DNA of 29,250 nucleotides from CAYQUC01 sp964514215 (GCA_964514215.1 CAZEPW010000047.1:1-29250); one strand, 5' to 3'; positions 1-7,895 are shown, counted from the first letter of the stretch. Translations and numbers: made by a program. Notes: generated by a model from the letters alone, not told the origin.

Positions 1-286
1 ATTCCATTTCATACGTTATCCCTTAGAAATCATTTTGGTATTTTTATAATTAGATGTGTCAAAACTTATTTCGACAACACATAAAGCCTGTAAAGCATTA
101 GCAAGTAGATACAATCACAACATTAACAATAACATTTCAATAAATGTTCATATACTAAGAGTACAAAACATTTTTTCATTGTTGACTTTTATTAAATTCG
201 CTTTTATTTTACATAAGTATTTAAACTCAAGCAATTAAAATCACTAAAAACTATCCTAGACGTAAAGCAATAATTAACGTTAGTTG
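1..286. other. AT-rich non-coding stretch at window edge
   Basis: This stretch lies downstream of ntrC and runs to the window edge. It is very AT-rich. I see no convincing gene, RNA or terminator in it. A 60-codon open frame on the plus strand (56-238) has no ribosome binding site and no recognisable protein features, so I treat it as chance. Confidence 0.6.
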
Positions 287-1687
287 TTAATCATCTAATT
301 TTAATTCTTTTATTTTTCGTGTTAGTGTGTTTCGTCCCCAGCCTAACAGTTTGGCGGCATCTTGGCGGCGGCCACCGGAATGGTTTAATGCCGATTCGAT
401 TAGGGTGCGTTCAAATTCTGTTTGGGCGATATCTAAAATACCTTGTTCACCATTGTTTAATTGTTGTGTTGCCCATTCGCGTAAATTATCTACCCAATTC
501 ATCGATGACGGTGCTGGTGTTGGTTTTTCTGAAATTAATTCTGCTGGTAAGCTGTCACGATGAATCATTTTTCCGGGAGACATAACGGTTATCCAACGGC
601 AAGTATTTTCTAATTGCCGTACATTGCCCGGCCATTCTAAGGTTGATAAAAAATATTGTACCTCTTCGTCGAGTACTTTTGCCTCAACGTTTAATTCCTC
701 TGCGATGGCTTGTAAAAAATGATTTGCTAACACTGGAATATCTTCCCGTCGTTCGCTTAGTTTTGGAATTTGAATTCGAATTACATTTAGTCGATGAAAT
801 AAATCTTCTCGGAAGCTACCGTCTTTTACGCGTTGCTCTAAATTTTGATGCGTTGCTGCGATTATTCTGACATCGGATTTTACCGAGTCGTGTCCACCGA
901 CACGATAGTATTCACCATCGGATAAGACCCGTAATAAACGTGTTTGTAATTCTGCTGGCATATCGCCGATTTCATCTAAAAATAATGTACCGCCATCGGC
1001 TTGTTCAAAACGGCCTTTACGTGCTGATTGCGCGCCGGTGAATGAGCCCCTTTCGTGTCCAAATAATTCAGACTCCATTAAATCGCGAGGTATTGCTGCC
1101 ATGTTTAATGCAATGAAAGGTTGTTCGCATCGAGGACTATGGCGGTGTAATGCGTGTGCCACGAGTTCTTTACCGGTGCCGGATTGGCCGTTGATTAAGA
1201 CCGTAATATTCGATTGTGATAAGCGTCCGATAGCTCGAAATAATTCTTGCATCGATGCGGCTTCGCCGATTATTTCTGGCGTGTTTAATAATGTTGGGCT
1301 CGGTATTTTTATTTTACTGTGGTTGTGTCTTACTGCGCGTTTTGCCAGATCAACCGCTTCATCGGTATCAAATGGTTTTGGTAAGTATTCAAAAGCTCCA
1401 CCTTGATAAGCTGACACTGCGCTGTCCAAATCGGAGTGCGCGGTTATGATAATAACGGGCATTTGTGGATAACGTTTATGAATGCGTGATAATAATTCCA
1501 AGCCATCGATACCGGGCATGCGGATGTCGGAAATAATGGCATCGGGTTGTGTGTGCTCGAGTGCTTTTAAAACGGCATTGGCTTCTTCAAAAATTTCTAC
1601 GTTTAAACCAGCACTAACTAACGCTTTTTCTAATACCCATCGAATCGAGCGATCGTCGTCAACTACCCAAACTATATTATTACTCAT
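287..1687 (-). CDS. ntrC: Nitrogen regulation response regulator NtrC (sigma-54 activator)
   Basis: This is the 466-residue response regulator of the NtrB/NtrC system, close to the 469 residues of E. coli NtrC. The receiver domain (about 1-120) has the acidic pocket DDD at 10-12, phospho-acceptor Asp54 in ISDIRMPG and Lys104 in KPF. The AAA+ domain has Walker A GQSGTGKE at 167-174 and Walker B LFLDE ending at 239. The sigma-54 contact loop reads GSFTGA (214-219) rather than the usual GAFTGA. A Fis-type helix-turn-helix near the C terminus (RQDAAKLLGWGRNTLTRKI) binds DNA. When phosphorylated by NtrB under nitrogen limitation it would activate sigma-54 promoters such as that of glnA. It starts 23 bases after the ntrB stop, so the two are co-transcribed. 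The assignment is secure. Confidence 0.97.
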   Translation of the reverse strand: MSNNIVWVVDDDRSIRWVLEKALVSAGLNVEIFEEANAVLKALEHTQPDAIISDIRMPGIDGLELLSRIHKRYPQMPVIIITAHSDLDSAVSAYQGGAFEYLPKPFDTDEAVDLAKRAVRHNHSKIKIPSPTLLNTPEIIGEAASMQELFRAIGRLSQSNITVLINGQSGTGKELVAHALHRHSPRCEQPFIALNMAAIPRDLMESELFGHERGSFTGAQSARKGRFEQADGGTLFLDEIGDMPAELQTRLLRVLSDGEYYRVGGHDSVKSDVRIIAATHQNLEQRVKDGSFREDLFHRLNVIRIQIPKLSERREDIPVLANHFLQAIAEELNVEAKVLDEEVQYFLSTLEWPGNVRQLENTCRWITVMSPGKMIHRDSLPAELISEKPTPAPSSMNWVDNLREWATQQLNNGEQGILDIAQTEFERTLIESALNHSGGRRQDAAKLLGWGRNTLTRKIKELKLDD

Positions 1688-1710
1688 TGTGGCCTCAACA
1701 TTATTTTGTA

Positions 1711-2775
1711 TTATTCTATTGGAATGTTTATGGTGAATTCAGTATTACCGGGTATGCTAGTGCACTCAATAATGCCGGAGTGTTTTTGTATCAAACCTTG
1801 TGCTATCGATAATCCTAACCCGGTGCCTTTGGCTCGTGATGTGACTAAGGGATAAAATATTCTGTCTTTTATACTAGAAGGTATACCCGGGCCATCATCG
1901 ATAATAGAAATTGAACAGACTAATTTAAAGCGCTGGTGTCCAATTGAAAATTGTCTTTGTATTCGTGTTTTTAAATAAATATTTCCTGAACCGGATAATG
2001 CTTGAGCGGCATTTCGTACAATGTTTAGAATTGCTTGAATCAGTTGGTCTGGATCGGCCTGCATTTCGGGTATGCTCGGATCATAATCTCGGTGTAATTT
2101 AATGTTATTATTTATTTCTACTTGAACCAGATTTCTAACACGCTCTAATATTTCATGAATGTTGATTAGTTGTTGTTTTGGCAATGTTGATGGGCCTAAT
2201 AATTTATTAACTAAATTTTGTAACCGATCGGCCTCGCTAATAATGACTTGAGTATATTCTTTTAACTCATTATTGCTTAATTCTTTTTCAAGCAGTTGTG
2301 CTGCACCGCGCAGTCCACCCAATGGATTTTTAACTTCGTGCGCGAGTCCTCGAACAATTTCTTGCGTGATTTTTTGTTGCTTTAATAATATTTCATCTTG
2401 TGCAATTCGAACCATTCGATCGACTTGGCTAATTTCAACGATAATTTCATTATCCACATGGTTTTCTGAAAACGGTGATGCCGTTAAATCGACCATTATC
2501 GGATTTTTATACGACAGGGTGATACTGATTGCTCGGTGTGTAAAGGGTTGCAGGGTTGCAATGGCATGGTCTAGTTGCACGACAATATCCGTTTCGCTGG
2601 AAAATAAACTATGCGCAGCTTGCCCTAATAAATGCCGCGCACTATTGCCAAAGAGGCGTTCGGCTTCAACATTGAGGTAGCGTAGCTTAAGTTCATGATC
2701 AAATAACAGTACCGCATAATTTAGATTCTCCAAAACCCGAAATGCAATTTTACTATCAACGGTACTTTTTGCCAT
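1711..2775 (-). CDS. glnL: Nitrogen regulation sensor kinase NtrB
   Basis: This is a cytoplasmic two-component kinase/phosphatase of 354 residues (E. coli NtrB has 349). It has no membrane helix, as expected for a sensor that reads PII rather than an external signal. An N-terminal PAS-like region (about 10-115) is followed by the dimerisation/phospho-acceptor segment with His146 in GLAHEVKNPLGGL. The ATP-binding domain shows the N box NIVRNAAQAL, the G1 box DDGPGIP and the G2 box GTGLGLSIAQG. It would phosphorylate NtrC when glutamine is low and dephosphorylate it when bound by unmodified PII (family knowledge). The start has only a weak, distant AAAGG. An NtrC-type palindrome lies 81-97 bases upstream of the start codon, suggesting autoregulation. 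Confidence 0.96.
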   Translation of the reverse strand: MAKSTVDSKIAFRVLENLNYAVLLFDHELKLRYLNVEAERLFGNSARHLLGQAAHSLFSSETDIVVQLDHAIATLQPFTHRAISITLSYKNPIMVDLTASPFSENHVDNEIIVEISQVDRMVRIAQDEILLKQQKITQEIVRGLAHEVKNPLGGLRGAAQLLEKELSNNELKEYTQVIISEADRLQNLVNKLLGPSTLPKQQLINIHEILERVRNLVQVEINNNIKLHRDYDPSIPEMQADPDQLIQAILNIVRNAAQALSGSGNIYLKTRIQRQFSIGHQRFKLVCSISIIDDGPGIPSSIKDRIFYPLVTSRAKGTGLGLSIAQGLIQKHSGIIECTSIPGNTEFTINIPIE

Positions 2776-2855
2776 GCGATTTGCTATGAACCTTTTGCTC
2801 GGGCTTGCGGATGAATTAATGCTCTCTCGCTAGTGTATCGAATAAACTCAATAAA

Positions 2856-2872
2856 TGCACCATAATGGTGCG
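2856..2872. promoter_or_regulatory. Probable NtrC-binding site upstream of ntrB
   Basis: The 17-base element TGCACCATAATGGTGCG matches the enterobacterial NtrC consensus TGCACCA-N3-TGGTGCA at 13 of 14 specified positions. It lies 81 bases upstream of the ntrB start codon. In E. coli an NtrC site overlapping the glnL promoter lets NtrC repress ntrBC, and this site could do the same. I could not identify the promoter hexamers with confidence. Confidence 0.78.
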
Positions 2873-2907
2873 ATTAGTCAGTTTATGCAAAGATTTGATG
2901 GGTTTAT

Positions 2908-3543
2908 TTAACGGGCTGAACGTCTTTTCTTAAATAACGTGGAAAATTGATGAGTTACAAATTGGATGGGTTTACTGATTTTTAATACAGCACCACTGCT
3001 GTTAATGATTTTTGCTTGGACTCGGTGCTGGCCACGATAAACATCTTTTAAATTAAACACCGTGGTTTTCTTTTTACCTTGTGACTGACCATCGTAATAA
3101 AGTTCAATACGATCACCAGCGGCAATATTTAGCGCTGGACTAATCGAAATAGAAACTGTAACTGTTTGATTATTAGAACGAATTTGTTGATCAGCCGTGG
3201 GTGAGCTAATTTCTAATTTGGTATAACTCGAGCCACCATTGGCACTGGCTTTTTTATTTGCTGTGGTTTGTAGCGTTGGGCGTGGCGTATATTTTTTTGC
3301 TGCTGGTTTGAAGGTATTTGAAGTTTTTAGCTTTATTTGTTTGGAGCTCCCCCCCGATGAACTGCTTTGATCTGAAAACTCAACCACACCATCTTCGCTA
3401 ACGTTGCGGTATATACCATTTTCAATGGCCTTAGCGTCATCATCACTGCTAGTGGATATTGGTTCAACTGCATGGCTTATTGGGGCCAACGCAATTAGGC
3501 TTAAAAATAACCACATTTTTTTTATGTCTAAAATATTTTTCAT
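2908..3543 (-). CDS. Secreted DUF4124 domain protein in the glnA-ntrBC locus
   Basis: A 211-residue exported protein of unknown function. Residues 1-25 form a signal peptide ending in ISHA, with probable cleavage before VEPIS. A short DUF4124 motif follows (IYRNVSEDGVVEFSDQ, about 43-58), the form in which this domain usually sits just after a signal peptide. A Ser/Lys-rich linker leads to a beta-rich C-terminal half (about 110-205) that looks like an Ig-like or surface-associated fold (LEISSPTADQQIRSNNQTV). A gene of this kind often sits between glnA and ntrB in gammaproteobacteria, which supports the annotation but gives no function. The glnA terminator lies just upstream, so it is read either by leakage or from its own promoter. 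A second Met at residue 10 is possible, but neither start has a clear ribosome binding site. Confidence 0.85.
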   Translation of the reverse strand: MKNILDIKKMWLFLSLIALAPISHAVEPISTSSDDDAKAIENGIYRNVSEDGVVEFSDQSSSSGGSSKQIKLKTSNTFKPAAKKYTPRPTLQTTANKKASANGGSSYTKLEISSPTADQQIRSNNQTVTVSISISPALNIAAGDRIELYYDGQSQGKKKTTVFNLKDVYRGQHRVQAKIINSSGAVLKISKPIQFVTHQFSTLFKKRRSAR

Positions 3544-3594
3544 TCTATCAGTACGACAACATCAATATTAATAAGTTTCCACAGAGTATAGATC

Positions 3595-3623
3595 AAAAAA
3601 AACGCTCCCAATTGGGAGCGTTT
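3595..3623 (-). terminator. Intrinsic terminator of glnA
   Basis: A perfect inverted repeat spans 3600-3623, with GC-rich arms CGCTCCC and GGGAGCG around a central AATT. On the minus strand it is followed directly by a run of eight Ts (complement of 3602-3595), starting about 25 bases past the glnA stop. This is a strong rho-independent terminator for glnA. On the plus strand the tail is interrupted and weaker. Confidence 0.93.
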
Positions 3624-3647
3624 CTCATTTTTACACCAGAGTTGCTA

Positions 3648-5057
3648 TTAACCGCTGTAATACATATCAAATTCAACTGGATGCGTTGTCATGCGTAAAC
3701 GCGTGACTTCTTCCATTTTAAGTCCGATATAGGCATCAATCGCATCATCAGTAAATACACCACCGGCTTTTAAGTAATCACGATCATTATCTAAAGCATC
3801 TAATGCTTCTTCTAACGATGCGCAAACTTTAGGAATGGCTGCATCTTCTTCTGGTGGCAAATCGTATAAATCTTTATCCATTGCTTCGCCCGGGTCGATT
3901 TTGTTTTGAATACCATCAAGACCGGCCATCATTAATGATGCAAATGTCAGGTAAGGATTCGCTGCTGAATCGGGGAAACGCACTTCAATACGGCGACCTT
4001 TTGGATTTGAATCAAATGGTATACGAATTGATGCCGAACGATTACGGGCAGAATAAGCCAACATAACAGGCGCTTCAAAACCCGGCACTAAACGTTTGTA
4101 GCTATTAGTACTACCATTGGTAAAAGCATTTAATGAGCGTGCGTGTTTTATAACGCCACCAATGTAATGCAATGCAGTCTCACTTAATCCGCCGTATTTA
4201 TCACCGGCAAATAAATTTTCACCACCTTTTGATATCGACATGTGTACGTGCATTCCACTACCGTTATCACCAACGAGAGGCTTAGGCATAAAGGTTGCTG
4301 TTTTGCCATAGGCGTGGGCAATGTTATGAACCACGTATTTCAAAATTTGGTTTTGATCCGCACGTTTAACTAAAGTATTAAAAACAGTACCAATTTCACA
4401 TTGACCGGCGGTGGCAACTTCATGATGATGCACTTCGGTAACTAAACCCATTTCTTCCATGGCTAAACACATGGCTGAACGCATGTCTTGTAATGAATCA
4501 ACTGGCGGCACTGGAAAATACCCCCCTTTAGCTCCAGGACGATGACCGATATTACCGTCTTCAAAAATGCGCTCTGAATTCCATGATGCTTCGTCTGAAT
4601 CAACTTTGCAGAATGAGCCGCTCATATCAGCACCCCAACGAACATCGTCTAATACGAAAAACTCTGGCTCGGGACCAAAATAAGCGGTATCACCAATGCC
4701 GGTCGACTTTAAATATTCTTCAGCGCGTTTGGCAACTGAACGTGGATCACGTTCGTAACCTTGGCCTGTTGCAGGTTCGACGATATCGCAACGTAAAATC
4801 ATTGTTGAATCATCAAAGAATGGATCCATAACAGCAGAATCAGCATCTGGCATTAAAATCATGTCAGATTCGTTAATACCTTTCCAGCCAGCGATGGATG
4901 AACCATCAAACATTTTACCGGCTTTAAAGTCTTTTTCAGATACCGAATGTGCTGGTACTGATACGTGTTGTTCTTTACCGCGTGTATCGGTAAATCTGAA
5001 GTCTACAAACTTGACTCCATTGTCTTTCATCATTTTAAGTGCGTTGTCTACCGACAT
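3648..5057 (-). CDS. glnA: Glutamine synthetase type I
   Basis: This enzyme makes glutamine from glutamate, ammonia and ATP in the cytoplasm as a dodecamer. From the start chosen here the protein has 469 residues, the same as E. coli GlnA. An in-frame Met 19 codons upstream exists, but the internal ATG at 5057 has a consensus GGAGG seven bases before it and gives the family N terminus MSVDNALKMM. Visible family motifs include the active-site stretches MFDGSSIAGW, GPEPEFFV and GSGMHVHMS, plus RIPFDSNPKGRRIEVR. Tyr398 in the DKDLYDLPPEE context matches the adenylylation site of beta-type GSI, so GlnE/GlnB control is expected. It is followed by a strong terminator and then the DUF4124-ntrB-ntrC genes. 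An NtrC-like element lies upstream at 5182-5198. Confidence 0.98.
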   Translation of the reverse strand: MSVDNALKMMKDNGVKFVDFRFTDTRGKEQHVSVPAHSVSEKDFKAGKMFDGSSIAGWKGINESDMILMPDADSAVMDPFFDDSTMILRCDIVEPATGQGYERDPRSVAKRAEEYLKSTGIGDTAYFGPEPEFFVLDDVRWGADMSGSFCKVDSDEASWNSERIFEDGNIGHRPGAKGGYFPVPPVDSLQDMRSAMCLAMEEMGLVTEVHHHEVATAGQCEIGTVFNTLVKRADQNQILKYVVHNIAHAYGKTATFMPKPLVGDNGSGMHVHMSISKGGENLFAGDKYGGLSETALHYIGGVIKHARSLNAFTNGSTNSYKRLVPGFEAPVMLAYSARNRSASIRIPFDSNPKGRRIEVRFPDSAANPYLTFASLMMAGLDGIQNKIDPGEAMDKDLYDLPPEEDAAIPKVCASLEEALDALDNDRDYLKAGGVFTDDAIDAYIGLKMEEVTRLRMTTHPVEFDMYYSG

Positions 5058-5064
5058 CGTCGTT

Positions 5065-5069
5065 CCTCC
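5065..5069 (-). promoter_or_regulatory. Ribosome binding site deciding the glnA start
   Basis: GGAGG on the minus strand, seven bases before the ATG at 5057. It selects this ATG over the upstream in-frame ATG at 5114 and gives a protein of standard length. Confidence 0.9.
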
Positions 5070-5181
5070 AAAATTTAACCAAAATTGTTTATTACTATTT
5101 ACTTTTATTAACAACCATATGAGATAACTCTATGATAATTAATGAAATTATAAAATTCTATACGATTTAAAATAACATGAA

Positions 5182-5199
5182 TGCGCTACATACGTGCAA
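5182..5199 (-). promoter_or_regulatory. Degenerate NtrC-like / sigma-54-like element upstream of glnA
   Basis: The plus-strand sequence TGCGCTACATACGTGCA matches the NtrC palindrome at 10 of 14 specified positions, with intact outer half-sites (TGC-C and GTGCA). Read on the minus strand, the same bases resemble a -24/-12 promoter (TTGCAC, five bases, TAGC), but the near-invariant GG is TG. It lies about 125-140 bases upstream of glnA, where NtrC enhancer sites would fit. Only one of the two readings is likely to be right, and no better sigma-54 promoter is visible between here and the gene. Confidence 0.35.
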
Positions 5200-5246
5200 T
5201 AATTTATTATTATGCTCACATAATGAGACTTAATAAACGAATAAAG

Positions 5247-6431
5247 CTACGAGAAATAGAGTCTTACGCGTTGAATATAAGGCTCACTTTCAACAGCTTG
5301 ACTAAATTCAGTTGTTAAATTACCCGCAGCATTGTCGCCTAGATTTTGTAACAATGAAAGCGGTAAATACACATCGATAGTGAGCTGACCATTTAAATAG
5401 TGTAATGCCATGCGCTCAATCTCGGCGCTAGCCGGAATATCAGCCCAGCTCGACTTCAGGCTTTTCATCAATTCACCCCGCTCTGGCAATGCCGAGCTTG
5501 GTTGTGACGTTTCATCATCTTCCGGATCGATATGCACCATCACCTCACGAACTTCTTCGATTTCAGTCATTAAGCGCTTACTGACTGTTTCGCTAATATA
5601 ATGCCCCTCTGAGACACTAATGTCTTCAGCCACTTGAATGTGGACATCGATTAACGCATCTGCGCCCATCAACCGGCTACGTAACATGTGTAAAGTTTGC
5701 ACACCATCGATGGATTGAATAATTTTTTCGATAGTATCCAATTTTTCACTATCAAGCCCGGTATCCATCAGTTCACGCATGCTATGCCAAACTAAATCCC
5801 AACCGATTTTTGCCACCATTAGCGCAACCCCAACGGCTGCAAGGGCATCAAGGTAAGTGAGTCCTAACATACTGCCCACAATACCAATCACAACAATAAC
5901 CGACGATATTGCATCCGAACGGCTATGCCAGGCATTGGCACGCAACATATTAGAACGTAATTTATTCGCCACAAACATGGTGTAATGGTAAATGGCTTCT
6001 TTTGTAACAATCGAAATGACGGCAATAATTAACGCCCAATAACCCGGAATGAGCAACTCTTCCGGCGTAAACAGCCGTCTTATTGAATCCGAGCTAATAC
6101 CAACGGCAACAGCAATAAGCGCAATCCCCAAAATAACGGTTGCCACCGTTTCGATACGCGCGTGGCCATAGGGATGCTCGGCATCGGCTTCACGCGAGGC
6201 GTGTTTTGCGGCATACAAGACCAAACCATCGGTCATTAAATCTGACAGTGAATGCACCCCGTCAGCAATTAATGCCTGCGAATTGGCAGCCAAGCCAATC
6301 ATAATTTTGACCACACCCAGCGCTAAATCCAATACCGCACCGATCAAAGTCACCCGCACTGTTTCGCGATAACGTGTATCCATGGATTCATTGTCGGGTT
6401 TATCGGGAAGATGTTGGTGGTTGTGCGCCAT
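5247..6431 (-). CDS. Cation diffusion facilitator (CDF) metal efflux transporter
   Basis: An inner-membrane proton/divalent-metal antiporter of 394 residues. The membrane domain spans about 25-220. The transport site is visible in TM2 as His60-xxx-Asp64 (ADGVHSLSD) and in TM5 as His169-xxx-Asp173 (WHSRSD). His at the first TM2 position differs from the Asp-xxx-Asp of E. coli YiiP/FieF, so zinc/iron-type substrates are plausible but not proven. The cytoplasmic ferredoxin-like domain (about 225-310, ending VMVHIDPEDDE) follows. A further 80 or so residues contain a second small alpha/beta segment (MALHYLNGQLTIDVYLPLS), making it about 90 residues longer than the usual 300. The N terminus carries a short His cluster (MAHNHQH). 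It stands alone upstream of glnA with no visible link to nitrogen control. Confidence 0.9.
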   Translation of the reverse strand: MAHNHQHLPDKPDNESMDTRYRETVRVTLIGAVLDLALGVVKIMIGLAANSQALIADGVHSLSDLMTDGLVLYAAKHASREADAEHPYGHARIETVATVILGIALIAVAVGISSDSIRRLFTPEELLIPGYWALIIAVISIVTKEAIYHYTMFVANKLRSNMLRANAWHSRSDAISSVIVVIGIVGSMLGLTYLDALAAVGVALMVAKIGWDLVWHSMRELMDTGLDSEKLDTIEKIIQSIDGVQTLHMLRSRLMGADALIDVHIQVAEDISVSEGHYISETVSKRLMTEIEEVREVMVHIDPEDDETSQPSSALPERGELMKSLKSSWADIPASAEIERMALHYLNGQLTIDVYLPLSLLQNLGDNAAGNLTTEFSQAVESEPYIQRVRLYFS

Positions 6432-6505
6432 TTGAAACCTTGATTGTAAATTTAGAGCCGTATCTTAGGATATTCTGAGCTGAAATAGTGAATTATTTCG
6501 TGCTT

Positions 6506-6548
6506 AAAAAAACCCTAATCAACAATCAATAACGTGTCGATTAGGGTT
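6506..6548 (-). terminator. Probable terminator of the 6681-8441 operon
   Basis: Ten-base arms AACCCTAATC (6511-6520) and GATTAGGGTT (6539-6548) form a perfect inverted repeat with an 18-base loop. On the minus strand a run of seven Ts follows the second arm (complement of 6512-6506). It lies about 130 bases past the last gene of the operon. The large loop makes it less typical than the glnA terminator. Confidence 0.6.
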
Positions 6549-6549
6549 A

Positions 6550-6643
6550 AATGTAGCTTAAATCGATGTTAGCAATAACAAAACCTCTGCTATTTCTCCC
6601 TCGTTTAATCAACGTGAGCCACACACAAATCCCAAGCTACATT
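6550..6643. repeat. Inverted repeat next to the terminator hairpin
   Basis: AATGTAGCTT (6550-6559) and AAGCTACATT (6634-6643) are perfect 10-base inverted copies 74 bases apart, starting one base after the neighbouring hairpin. The interval has no gene. It may be a long 3' UTR structure on the operon transcript or a chance pair. No transposon-like target duplication was seen. Confidence 0.4.
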
Positions 6644-6680
6644 AAAATCTCAGAATTTGCCCATGTGCAGCCCAAATCAT

Positions 6681-6998
6681 TTAGTAATAATAACGGCCAT
6701 AATAACGATGGTAGTAACGGCAGTTACGATACTCTTGCCACGACCACTGTAATAAATTATGACAAGTGTAACCGCGCTGCCAATATGAGCCAGTGTACTC
6801 CTTTGGTTTAATATTTTTTTCCATTGCCGATTTGATATAAGCATCAACCTTATCGGCTTGCTCTGCAAAAAACGGTTTATTGATAACCTCGTTATTCAAT
6901 TGCTGTTGCATCGCGTCAAGATCCGATTCGTCATCGGCAATTACCGTCTGGCTGAAAAAAAATATCATACCAATCATTAACGTCATTAATTTTTTCAT
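6681..6998 (-). CDS. Small secreted protein with Tyr/Arg-rich C terminus
   Basis: A 105-residue protein with a strong ribosome binding site (AGAGGAG, a few bases before the ATG). Residues 1-21 are a signal peptide (MKKLMTLMIGMIFFFSQTVIA, cleaved before DDES). The middle is helical and charged (about 25-65). The end is unusual: WQRGYTCHNLL followed by EYRNCRYYHRYYGRYYY, eight tyrosines in the last 17 residues, with two cysteines (in YTCHN and RNCRY) that could pair in the periplasm. I do not recognise a named family. It is the last gene of a three-gene operon, 16 bases after the upstream lipoprotein stop. A tyrosine-rich tail suggests aggregation, surface or nucleic-acid/polysaccharide contact, but that is a guess. 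Confidence 0.8.
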   Translation of the reverse strand: MKKLMTLMIGMIFFFSQTVIADDESDLDAMQQQLNNEVINKPFFAEQADKVDAYIKSAMEKNIKPKEYTGSYWQRGYTCHNLLQWSWQEYRNCRYYHRYYGRYYY

Positions 6999-7014
6999 CG
7001 TTAGCTCCTCTAAA

Positions 7015-7872
7015 TTAATTCCAGTTAAAACTGCCGTTTACCGTTGCAGGGTTAATAGCGATATTGAAATTTAATTCATCAGGACCAAACACTAACACGG
7101 GCAACGTCACATTGTTGAACGACACTTTATTTTGAGCTAAATCCAAATTAATCCCCGCACACGCATCAGCAACACACTCAATTTGATAATCATAACTCGT
7201 TGGTACTTCTCCAGCAGCAACCGGATTAGAAAACGAATAAGCAACCGCTATTAATATTTTGTTGGTTGAATCAATATACAAAGCCAAAATGTGATCATCA
7301 AAACCCAACACCGTTGGTGCAACGTTACCGGGGTGATTATTAAATGAAACAATTTGCAACGGTTCCAGATTTAATTGGTTAACGTTAAGAGCTGTAAAAA
7401 CTTTATTTCCAAATTCAGCCGACACCGCTAACGAGCCACTCACAGCACTTGAACTAGTAATAATACCCGTTAAATTACCCACCGCAGTACCATCCGACCA
7501 ACTACCACTGACAAAACCGTTTGTAATAATAATATCACAACGAATCGCATCAGCAGTTGTGCCCGACAGTAAAACAACATTACCCTGAGCATCAATTGTT
7601 CCGGTTAAGGCATATATTGTTATTGGTAATGTCGTGGTTGTTAATGTGCCAGTCACACTAGTATCCGAATTCACAATAAATTCCCAAGTGCCACTGTCGG
7701 CACCAAAAAATTCACCACTATAAGTACCAACATAAATTGAATCGGTAACAGTTACTGTACCAGTATCAGTATCAGGATTATTAGTTGACCCACCACCACC
7801 GCCGCAAGCAATTAAGTTAATTGACAAGACCAATAGCGCAACGATTTTTAAATTATTTAATTGAATAAACAT
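7015..7872 (-). CDS. Lipoprotein of unknown function, beta-rich
   Basis: A 285-residue predicted lipoprotein. The signal sequence ends in a lipobox LIAC at about residues 20-23, followed by a glycine run and a Ser/Asn/Thr-Asp linker. The rest is rich in Thr, Val, Ser and Gly with alternating beta-strand patterns (YVGTYSGEFFG, GTWEFIVN, GTLTTTTLPI), like small beta-barrel or beta-sandwich lipoproteins that hold a ligand. It has two cysteines near the C terminus (IECVADACAG) and one in ADAIRCDI. A good AAGGAAA lies just ahead of the ATG. It is the middle gene of the operon. The family is not recognised; an outer-membrane location is likely from the absence of Asp after the lipobox cysteine. Confidence 0.8.
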   Translation of the reverse strand: MFIQLNNLKIVALLVLSINLIACGGGGGSTNNPDTDTGTVTVTDSIYVGTYSGEFFGADSGTWEFIVNSDTSVTGTLTTTTLPITIYALTGTIDAQGNVVLLSGTTADAIRCDIIITNGFVSGSWSDGTAVGNLTGIITSSSAVSGSLAVSAEFGNKVFTALNVNQLNLEPLQIVSFNNHPGNVAPTVLGFDDHILALYIDSTNKILIAVAYSFSNPVAAGEVPTSYDYQIECVADACAGINLDLAQNKVSFNNVTLPVLVFGPDELNFNIAINPATVNGSFNWN

Positions 7873-7895
7873 TTTTTAATTTCCTTATGAGTTAA

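Noticed and set aside
56..238. 60-codon plus-strand open frame at the window start
   Set aside because: It has no ribosome binding site, a low-complexity AT-driven composition (Asn, Ile, Lys, Phe, Leu) and no recognisable features.
273..291. ATTAAC...GTTAAT inverted repeat at the end of ntrC as a terminator
   Set aside because: The stem is six AT-rich pairs, overlaps the stop codon and lacks a T-run in the right place.
5058..5114. Upstream in-frame ATG extending GlnA by 19 residues
   Set aside because: The internal ATG has a consensus ribosome binding site and gives the exact family length and N terminus.
6566..6811. 81-codon plus-strand open frame overlapping the small secreted protein
   Set aside because: The opposite strand has a signal peptide, strong ribosome binding site and operon context; this frame has none.
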